NCBI GenBank assembly: GCA_030686995.1
Contig: CM060709.1
Span: 15,405,360 to 15,469,359, forward strand
Length of the DNA stretch: 64,000 nt
From: Artemisia argyi
Lineage: Eukaryota > Streptophyta > Magnoliopsida > Asterales > Asteraceae
Direction of reading: 5' to 3'
The translations under genes were made by a program, and so were the position numbers. Positions 12,635-24,424 of the stretch are shown here, in pieces. The number at the start of each line of letters is the position of its first letter. Position 1 is the stretch's first letter. A model generated the notes under the pieces. It was not told the origin of the DNA and made no database searches. It saw only the letters and a program-made list of their open reading frames with translations.

Positions 12635-12636
<2 letters not shown>

Positions 12637-13380
12637 CCCTACGTACACTTTACTCCCGATTAATATCTATATTTGGTGTGTTTTCCGGAATTTGTGTTTG
12701 CAAAATGCCTTTGAGCACATAAAGTATTTACGAAACTTCATGGTGCACGTTATTTGTTATTGATCTGTGTGTTTTTATTAGTTGGTTATTGTCTCAACAC
12801 CATACCGTTCCTCGCAACCAGCTCACGTTGTGAGTTTTCTTATTTTTTTTTCTTTTTCTTTTTAGTTTATTTGTGGACCATGACACTATTATATGATGAA
12901 GAGGTGTTTTATGCTGAATAATAGATTATGGTGTTATAAGAAAAAATGTTGATGTGTCAATAGTTTTTACATGGCTCGAGACTGTATCTTGTGCTATTAA
13001 TATCACGAGAATGGCAGCGGTCGTGAGCGGGCCTGTTTTTCGGCTGAGTCGATTTTGCATAAAGATATAGTAGAATATTTAGGCGTTGTAATATGAAAAT
13101 TTTTCTTTGATCTATTGGTTGCATTTTATTTATTTATCTAGTGCCATATGGACCACCTAAGTGTTGTCATGTGGCGACCCGGCCGACCCGGTTACCGACT
13201 CGACCTGTTATCCTGCATGACCCGACTCGATGCCACGTGGACTACTCATGTGGTGACACGTGGCGACCCGACAATAAGGACTAACACTGCAATTTGGACC
13301 TAACCACAAGGATGATTTATGTAAATAACTCTAACTGACAGTAAGAACTAACGTTGTAATTTGGTCCTAACCACAAGGAT
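12635..13380. other. Intergenic sequence with a 44-bp duplication
   Basis: No gene seen. Two similar 44-bp units (13270-13313 and 13337-13380), both ending CCTAACCACAAGGAT, are 23 bp apart; the second ends exactly where the F LTR begins. Upstream are repeated CCACGTGG/ACGTGGCG words at about 13230-13268. Confidence 0.6.
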
Positions 13381-16305
13381 TGTAAAACCCGAAAATCCGT
13401 TTCTCTTAAATTTCCCATACAATTTGAATTTTTCCTAAGTTTGGCGATCATAACATAAGTAATTTGGAGCATAATAATTGAAGCTACAAGGCATTAAATC
13501 TATAACTTATGATATGAATAAATCAACACAACATATGTTCTAGTCACTAATATCACACGTTAATATGTTATCGGACCGATTGAGATTTCTACCTTGTGCA
13601 CAACATTTTATTAGAAGATATGTTTGAGCCTTTTTAAATATGGAATTAGATTAGCAAATAAGAATTAAAAACTAATTGGCAAAGACTTCTCCTTATATCA
13701 CGATAGTTAGCTTGAGATTCCGTTCATTACATTTTCAATTCATTCTAATGCACGCTCCATTCCTTAAATACTTCTCCAAACCATTTTTTTATTATAAACG
13801 CTTATATGTTATTCTCACTAAACCCCTATTCGACTAAGAGAAAACAGCATACACACAAACTAATTTAAAACCACCGATCCAATTCAGAAAAGGGGCACGA
13901 CTAGGTTTTTGTAAGAAAGGAGTCTGATTCATGAGTGATTATCGAGTTCGGGTACGGGTCACAGCGAGGCGGTTTGAGTTTGAACCTGAAAAGGGTTGGG
14001 TAAATCTTTGGTTCGTAATTAATCAAGTCCTATCGTGCAGGTTGAAGTTTGAGTCTTGATCTTGCATTCGACCAAGAGGTATCTCGATCTCTTCGTTTTC
14101 TATTCATACAACACACATATGAAACATAGTCTAAAGATGAAACATGTTGTACGATTATTATATTCTAAGTTTTCTGTCTCGACAAACTGTATATGAATAA
14201 CAGAAAAATGTAACATGAAATGATGAAACTGAATAATACATATTTCTAGATAACTTGCTTCTGTTTTCAACTTGTAATCATGCACACGTATAAAATAAAT
14301 TTCATGGACTAAAAAGAATTGTTATATGATTTGATATATATAATAGAAGCATATTAATATTAACGAAATGATAGGTTTATGACATGCGTATATGGGATAA
14401 TTTGATATTAAAAGGTGGGTTGTTTTTTTTGTGTCATATGTTATAGTTGTGCACGGGTTATGGAGGAGTCTACGTGGTCATTAAAACATATGTATAAACT
14501 GGTTGAAAAGCATTAAGAAGCATGGTCGGGGGTGTGGCTAAATTTTGTGTCGCGATATGCGCTCAATTGTGTCGAGGCTTAAGGTTGTGTTGTGTCGCGT
14601 ATTCAAGCCCAAGTCGACCCTTAGATCACATGTAATAACTATCTAACGATCGTATAAAAATATTGAAGAACTAGAAACTGGGAACAAGTACTATAAATTG
14701 CGCATCGATTTCGGCTATGTTTCGGTACTAAATTCATGCGAAAAGAAAGAAAGAGATTTCATGCATGGAATCTTAGTTAAGTCTAAATGGTGATTTATAT
14801 GATAAATTTGTCACATTTAACCCTAAGTTTTACTACATTGACATGTTTAACCCTAAACTATTATAATTGTCATTATTAACCTTAAAGTTGACTTAATTGT
14901 CAATTATAACCTAAATTATTAAATTACTAATAAACGTACCAAATACGGAAACTTGCTATTTCGGGAAAATTGCTATATATAGAAAGTTACTAAAAATGGA
15001 AAGTTTCAAAAAATTGAAAGAAATCTCAAACGAGAAATCTGATTTAAAATGAGCTTATAAATAATAAGACGATTATTAATCCATATGTTTCTGATATGGT
15101 TTCATTTGCGGTTTAAGGTACAGATATATTATCTCTATTCAGTAGAGATTCCCTTCAATCTATGTTACTATGATTCTTTGCCATTGCTATGTTCCCTTTT
15201 GTGTGATCCTTTGATATGAGCTTTTCGTTGATCCTTTGATATGATTCGATTACTATCCATTTTGTTTGGTTACCTGATTACTATCTCATGGTTGAGATTT
15301 CATTTGATTATGATATGATTCGTTTGTTATGGATATGCTTTGTTGATATGATTATGTTCTTATGCCCGAGCTTGCGAACTATCAATGGAGGTACCATGGG
15401 CGTGTCAGATATGGCACCACTGGCATGACACTTTTTGGGGAGGTGTGATTGATCCCTGGCATTCCCTTTTGTTTGATATATATGTGTATGCTGGCCAATT
15501 AGTTATATATGTGTACAGTCATGAGCTGGCATATGTATTTTGTTGTATGGATGCATCCTAGGCTTTGTTTGTTATGATTAGGTATTGACTGGCTGTACGT
15601 GCTTTGTACCCCTTTCACTTTTGGTACATTGGAGCTAGCTACTCCTTGTACAACTTATGATTTGACGGATATTTGATTATGTGTAGGAGATCTATTGAGT
15701 ACCTCGGTGGGTCGGCTCGTGGCTTTCCTATGATTCGTTTGTCCATTCATGGCTTGGACGCTACTTTGTTGATACGTGCTCATTACGTTTCCCTTATGAT
15801 TATGCTTATGTGATATATCTTTGATTCTTTGTTTCCCTTTGACTTATGATATTCGTTCAGTGTATGTTGATCTCTTATGCATTTGACATATGATATTCCT
15901 TTCAGCAGAAGCTTATGATGTCCTATTTCTCATACTTATATGCATTTCGTTTATCTGTTTGCTTTGATATATATCTATTCACTGGGCTTTTTAAGCTCAG
16001 CCGTATTTCCTTTCCTGCGGCAAGTTATAGGTTGGAAGCTGGGTTTGGGTGAAGAGAGAGCATAGGAGCTTTAGTGGACTACCCAATGGACTAGAAGCCC
16101 GTTACATCTGGACTAGTTTTGAACTTTGATTAGATTAGACTTTGTTTAGTTTGTATTTTCTCTTCTTTTATAGTTTTAGTTTTCCTTTTGTACTTTTAGA
16201 TTTTTCCCTTGTAACCTTTTGTTTTAAGTCTTCCACTTGCGTTGTATGCTTTGATATTTCACCAAACTGTAGCGCTCCGGACCCATGCCGGGTTGCGGTG
16301 TTACA
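13381..16305 (+). repeat. F 5' LTR (about 2925 bp)
   Basis: Starts TGTAAAACCCG and ends GGTTGCGGTGTTACA, immediately before the primer-binding site. Its first 2 kb match 18396-20450 closely. Minus-strand frames inside it (for example 14100-14285, repeated at 19118-19303) are conserved only because the LTR is. Confidence 0.82.
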
Positions 16306-16309
16306 ATTA

Positions 16310-16321
16310 TGGTATCAGAGC
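16310..16321 (+). other. Primer-binding site of F
   Basis: TGGTATCAGAGC, the complement of the initiator methionine tRNA 3' end, four bases after the LTR end. Confidence 0.9.
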
Positions 16322-18395
16322 TAAGGCTGCGACTTGTAGTACCTAAGTTATGGCATGTGAGTTTTGGACCCTTATGTTTGCCCCTTAGGAGCTTTAGGAA
16401 TAACTTTGGAAGGTTTTGCCTTAAGTTTCTCCCCTTAAGAGATTTATTATGACCGGTGAGGATTGGGTAGATATATGATCAGACGTTGGTTTTCTTGCTT
16501 CCGTTTTACTCGGATTTATGTCGTTGCTTTTTGTTAAGCTCTTATAAGATCATTCGTTCCAGAGACTTAAAAGATTTATCAAACCTGCAACATAAGTTTA
16601 GAATGCCTTGAGACTTCGTAGTAATGCCTTATAGGTTTCATTTTCTGAAGTTATCACTTTCTTTTGAACTTCGATTCCTGATTCGTTTGTCACTCGTTTA
16701 GATGCCTTTTTATTGTCCGTTCAGAGAATTCACATGCTCATGAATCCGATGCGTTCAACACATTCTGTGGCATTCCTTACTTTGTTCTTTCTACACTATT
16801 GATTTTCCCCTACCTATTCTATCTCTAAGATAGTCTTGTGACCTTTCATCATCCGATTTGTTCGATACAAAGCCTGTTTGGTAGGGGCTTTTTTGAGGAG
16901 CTGTTAGCTTTTTGTTAGAAAAATAATCTCTTCTAAAATAATAGCTCTGTTTGGATACATTAACTTTGAGCTTTTATTTCAAACAAATAGCTCCTAAATG
17001 AAAAGTTGATCCATGAAGCTTTTTAAACATCTTGGAGCTATTAAAACTTTAAATTACTGATATACCCTCCAAACATTTATTTATAATTATAGATATGCCC
17101 TTTTATGTCATTTTACATCTTATAATTATATTTAATAGCTAACTTACAAAACACTTTTATTGAAAAAATGATACAGCTTGTAGCTCTTATAATTATATTT
17201 AATACCATGAGTTGTAAATTGATTTCTGGAAGCTGAATCATGTCATGTTCTGTGTGAAGAATGAGATATTCTTATAAATTTCTTTTCGATATTCGTTGTG
17301 ATCTCTATGAACGTCATAATGCTAATTGTATTGCCTACCGCTATGACCATTCCTATGAAATTGATAAATCGTGCCTTTCCTGAATACTTGGACCAATTGT
17401 CATTGTATGACATTTTGATGTGTTCAGAGACGAAAGAGAAACACGAGAATCATCTTCGTTTTCGGTGTTGAATTTCTACGATGGAAGGGAGCAGTTTGAA
17501 GTGAAGCACACAAATCTATCAACTCTATTCATCTTAGTTGTACTAATATGTATAGAGTCTTGAAGTAGAACCTGGACGGGATGGTATGAAAATGGTGGCG
17601 ACTGCATTGGTGATTTCCACGCATAGGAGGAAAGACAAACGAGTGGAGTACAGTGGAGCATTGAATATGACGACTTGCTTGGAAGATTGGCAGAGATTTC
17701 TTTCGGCATAATATTATTCAAGCTACATGGAACACCTGCAGTGATCGTGACAGAGAATCGCATTTTGGTTCACACTTTCAGAAGAGGTACAAATGAGTTA
17801 CACGTCCTGAGATTTGAAGAAGTTTTGGTTCGCGACGCGTTAGATTTTGGATTCATTCTTATCCGTATGATTATTCTATCTTTTGGTTATGCCTTTGATA
17901 TGTTTTTCCTCTGATTCGGGATTTGGAACATTAGTATGTATTTGCTACCCATCTCCTTATAAGACTCTTGATACGTTTGAATGATTCGATTTGTGCTCCT
18001 CTGACTTTAGCAATTTCCTTTGTTCGTTCAGAATTTGGTGGGAGTAGATGAAGATTTACCGTTTAGAATCATCGTTATGCTTGCTTCGTAGGTTTATGTG
18101 TTTAGTGTATCTCCTTGTAGGATTTCAGTTATCATCTATCATATGTCATCTGCTACACATTTGTTTCGCATTCGTTGATCCAGTTGGTTATGATTTGTGT
18201 TCGATTGGAGAGCCTGGGGCTATCCAAGTTTGTTAGGATCGAGTCATGAGAAAATTTCTTTGTGAAGATTCTTTTGGAAGAACCTCCCCGATTGTGAGGT
18301 TATATGTGACGATCTGTTTTGATTTGCTACGACTCTGTCTAACTTTGCGACTTCAATTTTCAAGGACGAAAATTTTCTTTTTAGAAGGGAAGAAT
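16322..18395 (+). other. F internal remnant
   Basis: Two kilobases with no intact gag or pol, apart from an integrase relic at about 17660-17853. A purine-rich stretch (AGAAGGGAAGAAT) directly precedes the 3' LTR and is the likely polypurine tract. A segment at about 16880-17230, starting CCTGTTTGGTAGGGGC, differs in composition and may be a truncated hAT-type MITE; I could not find its second end. Confidence 0.55.
17660..17853 (+). pseudogene. Gypsy integrase relic in F
   Basis: The reading frame through 17675 gives YDDLLGRLAEI, then LHGTPAVIVTENRI, then FEEVLVRDALDFG. These resemble consecutive blocks of chromovirus integrase: the helix before the core, the block around the second catalytic aspartate (normally HGxPxxIVSDRD), and the later LEDMLRACxLDFG block. 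The aspartates of the core are replaced and the central part, including the catalytic glutamate region, is deleted. Recognition is from family memory and based on short blocks only. Confidence 0.55.
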
Positions 18396-21205
18396 TGTAA
18401 AACCTGAAAATCCGTTTCTCTTAAATTTCCCATACAGTTTGAATTTTTCCGAAGTTTGGCGATCATAACATAAGTAATTTGGAGCATAATAATTGAAGCT
18501 ACAAGGCATTAAATCTATAACTTATGATATGAATAAATCAACACAACATATGTTCTAGTCACTAATATCACACGTTAATATGTTGTCGGACCGATTGAGA
18601 TTTTTACCTTGTGTACAACATTTTATTAGAAGATATGTTTGAGCCTTTTTAAATATGGAATTAGATTAGCAAATAAGAATTAAAAACTAATTGGCAAAGA
18701 CTTCTCCTTATATCACGATAGTTAGCTTGAGATTCGGTCCATCACATTTTCAATTCATTCTAATGCACGCTCCATTCCTTAAATACTTCTCCAAACCATT
18801 TTTTTATTATTATAAACGCTTATATGTTATTCTCCCTAAACCCCTATTCGACTAAGAGAAAACATCATACACACAAACTAATCTAAAACCACCTACCCAA
18901 TTCCGAAAAGGGGCACGACTAGGTTTTTGTAAGAAAGGAGTCTGAATCATGAGTGATTATCGAGTTCGGGTACGGGTCACAGCGAGGCGGTTTGAGTTTG
19001 AACCTGAAAAGGGTTGGGTAAATCTTTGGTTCGTAATTAATTAAGTCCTATCGAGCAATTTAAAGTTTGAGTCTTGATCTTGCATTCGACCAAGAGGTAT
19101 CCCGATCTCTTCGTTTTCTATTCATACAACACACATATGAAACATAGTCTAAAGATGAAACATGTTGTACGATTATTATATTCCGAGTTTTCTGTCTCGA
19201 CAAACTGTATATGACTAACAGAAAAACGCAACATGAAATGATGAAACTGAATAATACATATTTCTAGATGACTTGCTTCTGTTTTCAACTTGTAATCATG
19301 CACACGTATAAAATAAATTTCATGGATTAAAAAGAATTGTTATATGATTTGATATATATAATAGAAGCATATTAATATTAATGAAACGATAGGTTTATGA
19401 CATGCGTATATGGGATAATTTGATATTAAAAGGTGGGCTGTTTTTTTTGTGTCAAATGTTATGGTTGTGCACGGGTTATGGAGGAGTCTACGTGGTCATT
19501 AAAACATATGTATAAACTGGTTGAAAAGGGTTAAGAAGCATGGTCTGGGGTGTGGCTAAATTTTGTGTCGCGATATGCGCTCAATTGTGTCAAGGCTTAA
19601 GGTTGTGTTGTGTCACGTATTCAAGCCCAAGTCGACCCTTGGATCACATGTAATAATTATCTAACGATTGTATAAAAATATTGAAAAACTAGAAACTTGA
19701 AACAAGTACTATAAATTGCGAATCGATTTCGGCTATGTTTCGGTACTAAATTCATACGAAAAGAAAGAAAGGGATTTCATCCATGGAATCTTAGTTAAGT
19801 CTAAGTGGTTATTTATATGATAAATTTGTCACATTTAACCCTAAGTTTTACTACATTGACATGTTTAACCCTAAACTATTATAATTGTCATTATTAACCT
19901 CAAAGTTGATTTAATTGTCAATTATAACCTAAATTATTAAATTACTAATTAACGTACTAAATACGGAAGCTTGCTAATTTGGGAAAATTGCTATATATAG
20001 AAAGTTACTAAAAATGGAAAGTTTCTAAAAATTGAAAAAAACCTCAAACGAGAAATATGATTTAAAATGAGCTGATAAATAATAAGATGATTATTAATCT
20101 ATGTAGATTCGCTGAAGAAGGAGTAACTTTCGATCCGTATGTTTCTGATATGGTTTCATTTGCGGTTTAAGGTACAGATATTCTGTCTCTATTCAGTAGA
20201 GATTCCCTTCAATCTATGTTACTATGATCCTTTGCCATTACTATGTTCCCTTTTGTGTGATCCTCTGATATGAGCATTTTGTTGATACTTTGATATGATT
20301 CGATTGCTATCCATTTTGTTTGGTTACCTGACTACTATCTCATGGTTGAGATTTCGTTTGATTATAATATGATTCTTTTGTTATGGATATGCTTTGTTGA
20401 TATGATTCTGTTCTTATGCCCGAGCTTGCGAACTATCCATGGAGGTACCATGTATAAACTAGTTGAAAAGGGTTAAGAAGCATGGTCTAGGGTGTGGCTA
20501 AATTTTGTGTTGCGATATGCGCTCAATTGTGTCGAGGCTTAAGGTTGTGTTGTGTCGCGTATTTAAGCCCAAGTCGACCCTTAGATCACATGTAATAACT
20601 ATCTAACGATCGTATAAAAATATTGAAAAACTAGAAACTGGAAAAAAGTACTATAAATCGCGAATCGATTTTGGCTATGTTTCGGTACTAAATTCATACA
20701 AAAAGAAAGAAAGAGATTTCATGCATGGAATCTTAGTTAAGTCTAAATGGTGATTTATATGATAAATTTGTCTCATTTAACCCTAAGTTTTACTACATTG
20801 AAATGTTTGACCCTAAACTATTATAATTGTCATTATTAACCTTAAAGTTGATTTAATTGTCAATTATAACCTAAATTATTAAATTACTAATTAACATACT
20901 AAATACGAAAACTTGCTAATTCGGGAAAATTGCTATATATAGGAAGTTACTAAAAATGGAAAGTTTCTAAAAATTGAAAGAAACCTCAAACGAGAAATCT
21001 GATTTAAAATGAGCTTATAAATAATAAGACGATTATTAATCCATGTAGATTCGCTGAAGAAGGAGTAACTTTTGATCCGTATGTTTCTGATATGGTTTCA
21101 TTTGCGGTTTAAGGTATAGATATTCTGTCTCTATTCAGTAGAGATTCCCTTCAATCTATGTTACTATGATCCTTTGCCATTACTATGTTCCCTTTTGTGT
21201 GATCC
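18396..21205 (+). repeat. F 3' LTR, rearranged and truncated
   Basis: Follows the 5' LTR to about 20450 (GGAGGTACCATG), then jumps back about 940 bp to TATAAACTAGTTG, repeating LTR positions equivalent to 19511 onwards. It stops at TGTGTGATCC (21205), about 1.1 kb short of the LTR end. The repeated block resembles the 5' LTR more than the adjacent first copy at several sites (for example GTCGAGGCTT), so it looks like recombination with another LTR copy and not a fresh tandem duplication. The bases ATG are shared at the junction. Confidence 0.75.
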
Positions 21206-21501
21206 CAACACTAGGAAATTCCCTAGAACTAGGAGTAAGGTTATCACTACAAGTGTTCAAACCTATATCCTCAAGTGGTGCCTGGTCCAAGGGTTCTACC
21301 TCTATTGGGGTTCCTATAGTCTCTTCTACTTCTTCCGGGTAAGTCACGGGTGGTGTGTATGCCTCAAATGATGCTAGGACTTGTGGGGTACTTAGTGGGC
21401 TTGGGTTTTCTACTATCTCTTCCATCACATCAATATCACCTATGTGTTCATCTTGTATTATGGTAGTGCCTAACCATGACATGCAACTAGGTGGCTCAAC
21501 T
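21206..21501 (-). pseudogene. E3 gag-like ORF, C-terminal part
   Basis: Read on the minus strand this is an open frame continuing directly from 49828 once element A and one copy of its target duplication are removed. The residues across the site run ...EVRV then EPPSC. It includes the family tail PVTYPEEVEET and PSSREFPSV, nearly the same as in E2. The ORF is cut off at 21206 by the join to the F LTR, so the true stop is missing. Confidence 0.75.
21497..21501. other. Target-site duplication of A, left copy (CAACT)
   Basis: CAACT directly before the A 5' LTR; the same five bases follow the A 3' LTR at 49823-49827. Confidence 0.93.
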
Positions 21502-21847
21502 TGTTGGGAATAGACTTTATTATTTCATGTGTCGGTCATTGAGTTTTGGTATAGGTTGCATTACTTAGTTATAACATTAATTATTTTATGTATTTTGTAA
21601 GTTTTATGCTTGGTTTATAGGTTTGGATAAAGTCTAAGGGCTAAGTATGTCATATTGTCTAAGTTTAGAGAAGCCCTAATCCTTACCTATAAATAGCTAT
21701 GTATAACCTCATTTTGAGGTTGGTTGGTTCACTAGTAAGGTTATTTGTCTCTTATTTTCATTAGGTGTTCCTTCCACTCTCTCTCTCTACTTACTTTCTC
21801 TCTCTAGAATTCTTAAGTGATTATGTTGTAGAAATGGTGACCTAACA
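21502..21847 (+). repeat. A 5' LTR (346 bp)
   Basis: TGTTGGGAATAG to GTGACCTAACA. TATA box TATAAATAG at about 21688-21696. It has 31 bp (CT-rich, about 21785-21815) that the 3' LTR lacks. Confidence 0.95.
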
Positions 21848-21849
21848 AG

Positions 21850-21866
21850 TGGTATCATTTACCAAG
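21850..21866 (+). other. Primer-binding site of A
   Basis: TGGTATCATTTACC two bases after the LTR. TGGTATCA matches the initiator methionine tRNA; the rest is relaxed, as in B. Confidence 0.85.
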
Positions 21867-21957
21867 GGATAATATAGGTTGAGTTAGGTTTGATTTGGTA
21901 GTAAAAACTTGGTTTTGTTGTGTATTTGAGTAAACTGGTACTGTTCATCGTTGAATT

Positions 21958-22445
21958 TTCGAGTTAGGGGTAATTTTTGTTTTCTTTTCGAGTTAGGTGT
22001 TAAGTTCTATCGAGTTAGGGGTTTATAGTAAGTTCTATCGAGTTAAGTGATCAAGTCTTTCGAGTTAGGTGTTATCTTAACATATCGAGTTTGAGATTTT
22101 GGCGAGTTAGCCTTCATTCCCTAATCGTTTATCGAGTTAGGCGTATTGTGACTCTAACTAAGGGGAAACTCTACCCAAATCAAGTCCCTCTATCGAATTA
22201 GGATACATATCGAGTTAGGATACCTACCTAACTTATCGAGTTAGAACCCTACCTAACTTATCAAGTTAGAAACCCTAAGAACTTATCGAGTTAGAACCCT
22301 ACCTAACTTATCGAGTTAGAACCCTACATGCACTTATCGAGTTAGAAGACAAATTTACATACCGAGTTTGAAGACAAATTGAAGATACCGAGTTTGAAAC
22401 CAACTTGAAGATACCGAGTTTGAAACCAACATCTTAACATACCGA
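21958..22445 (+). repeat. CGAGTTAG motif array in the A leader
   Basis: About twenty copies of (A)TCGAGTTAG or the derived CCGAGTTTG within about 490 bp, between the primer site and gag. Spacing is irregular, often 20-30 bp, with the phrase AACCCTACCTAACT between copies near 22215-22330. The motif and its reverse CTAACT(T) occur together, giving small inverted pairs. It occupies the same position as the TTACGCGTAA array of B but is unrelated in sequence. Confidence 0.85.
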
Positions 22446-22907
22446 GTTTGATATCAAGTTTTTCAAATCTAATTACAACCTTTATTTATCTTTAACGATC
22501 CAAATTAACATAATCACGTCATCTCTTCTTATCAAAGTTTTGTCCTTCTTATCTTTCTCTTCTTATTTTCAAAAAAAAAAATGAAGACGGTTTAATTTTT
22601 ACCAGAGACTAAACGTTCAATTTTTACGCGAGATTTAAATTTTGGTATAACGTTGAAAATTTTGGCCCAAAATTCAAATTTTTAGGCCAAAATTCAAATT
22701 TTTTCGGTGAAATTTGGCGGAAAAATTTTTGAAACTCAAATTTTTCTTGCAACCTTATTATTACATTTCAAAGTGATTTTCAAATTTTGGGAAAGAAAAT
22801 TTTTTCAAATAATTTTTGGAGGGAAAATCTGAATTCACTATTCGACCTTGCGTGTGACATTTTGCTTGATTATTTCGATTACGTCGCAACAATCAAGGGG
22901 GAGAGAA

Positions 22908-24424
22908 ATGTCATCTACAACGTCTCAATCACCTTCTTCCAACTACCTTCCACACCAATATTCTCATTAGCAACAGTATCATCAACAACAAAGTCACAGC
23001 TCCCTCATTCGCCATATTCTGCTCTTTGGCAATGAATCAAGGCCTCCGATGTTGCTACCAGGAACGTATACTGTTTGGAAACGGAGATTTTTACAATGGC
23101 TCACAAATCGTCCTACTGTAGATCTCATGCTTAAATCCATTCAAGATGGTCCATACAAAATGATATTTCTTGCTGACTCAACAGGGGTTATCAGAATACA
23201 AACTGATGAAGATTTGAATGCAACTGAACTCGCTCAGTACGATGCTGACCAACAGGCTGTATGGTTCATAACAGTGGTACTTCCCAACTCAATTTACATG
23301 TATATGGACTTTCAAGCTAGTGGTTATGAAATGTGGAAATATCTTGAAGCTATGCATCGTACAGAAGAACTTCATCACTTCAGAATGAAGCAAATTCTTG
23401 AATCTTGCTTAAGCATGAATCCACTGAAGACCATTCTCCCTGCTCCACCAACTCCAGCTGTTGACCATGGATCCTTAATTCACACTCCAAATGGTCTCTT
23501 CTTCAATCCTCCGAATGCACCTGAGCCTTTCTTCATTCCACAGTACCATCCTGCAACACTACATAATAATGTGCAATCTCTTCTGTAAAATCTAGTGAAG
23601 CTTAGTCAAGTATCTTCTAAGAAAGGCAATGGCGATATGACTTCAACTTCTGAATGCTTAAACACAATGAAAGATACTGATGATGAAGAAGATCTTATCG
23701 AACCGAGCATGGCATTTTTGGCATATACGGAAAATATTGCAGATGTGGAAGTTCAAGATTATGATTCAACTCCACTCTTTGACGATAATGTTGAATACGA
23801 TGCCACACTTAGTCAAATGGAAGTTGAAGGGGGTAATCTCAATGCTATTTTGCAAAGTGTCATGGGAGATATTCCATCTAATGATGAATATGCAGATTTG
23901 GATACCAATACAGCAGATTTGGAGGCCAATACAATAGATGTGATGTTAATAACAAATCATGATTATGTTCAAGAACATAATTACTTCGGTTATCCACAAC
24001 CTGCTACTTCAAACCTCATGATCCAATATGATTCATCTCCCCAGCAGACTTCAACTCATCTTGTTCCATATGACAACGGTGATGCAGTGTACTATTCTAA
24101 TTCCAATGAAGACGACGATGAGGATTTCAAAATTCTGAATCAAGGACACGAACTTATTGTTCGTACCTTCAACATAATCTCCAACAAGACAAACAACCGT
24201 CTTCATTCTTCTTCTAACATAAGGAATCAAGCTGTTATGCAAGGTGAAAGAGTTGATAGACAAGGAAGGAATGCTGAAAGGACTGTTGGGAATACTGTAG
24301 ATGTCGTTAATATAGGCAATGAGGTTAAAATATTGGAAGATAATTTGAGTGTCATGGATGATACTGAACCAGTACCAACACAAATGCTTCTGATGACTCT
24401 AAAGACCCATTTGAGAGAAAGATG
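22908..24424 (+). pseudogene. A gag, N-terminal half, with two in-frame stops
   Basis: ATG at 22908 (MSSTTSQSPSS), then a TAG at 22968 and a TAA at 23586, all in one frame that closes at 24423. The first part contains LLPGTYTVWKRRFLQWL, the start of a Copia gag (UBN2-type) domain. The part around 23965-24280 (HDYVQEHNYFGYPQP, DAVYYSNSNEDDDEDF) aligns with residues near 340-450 of the B gag. The zinc knuckle present in B is missing. The middle of the UBN2 domain also appears deleted after residue 170. It cannot give a full gag protein as it stands. Confidence 0.8.

Larger units (their letters stand above)
13381..21205 (+). mobile_element. F: decayed chromovirus-like Gypsy element
   Basis: 5' LTR 13381-16305, a methionine-tRNA-type primer site at 16310, only 2.1 kb of internal sequence, and a 3' LTR starting at 18396. 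The LTR start TGTAAAACC, the end GGTGTTACA and the primer site TGGTATCAGAGC are the usual form for chromovirus (Tekay-type) Gypsy elements. Internally only an integrase scrap survives. The right end was lost where it joins E3 at 21205/21206. The two LTRs differ by several percent by eye, so this is an older insertion than A or B. Confidence 0.75.

Noticed and set aside
14100..14285. Minus-strand 61-codon frame, nearly the same at 19118-19303
   Set aside because: Lies in the two LTRs of F; similarity reflects LTR identity, not coding constraint.
16880..17230. Complete hAT-type MITE in F
   Set aside because: Only one end-like phrase (CCTGTTTGGTAGGGGC) was seen; no matching inverted end or 8-bp target duplication.
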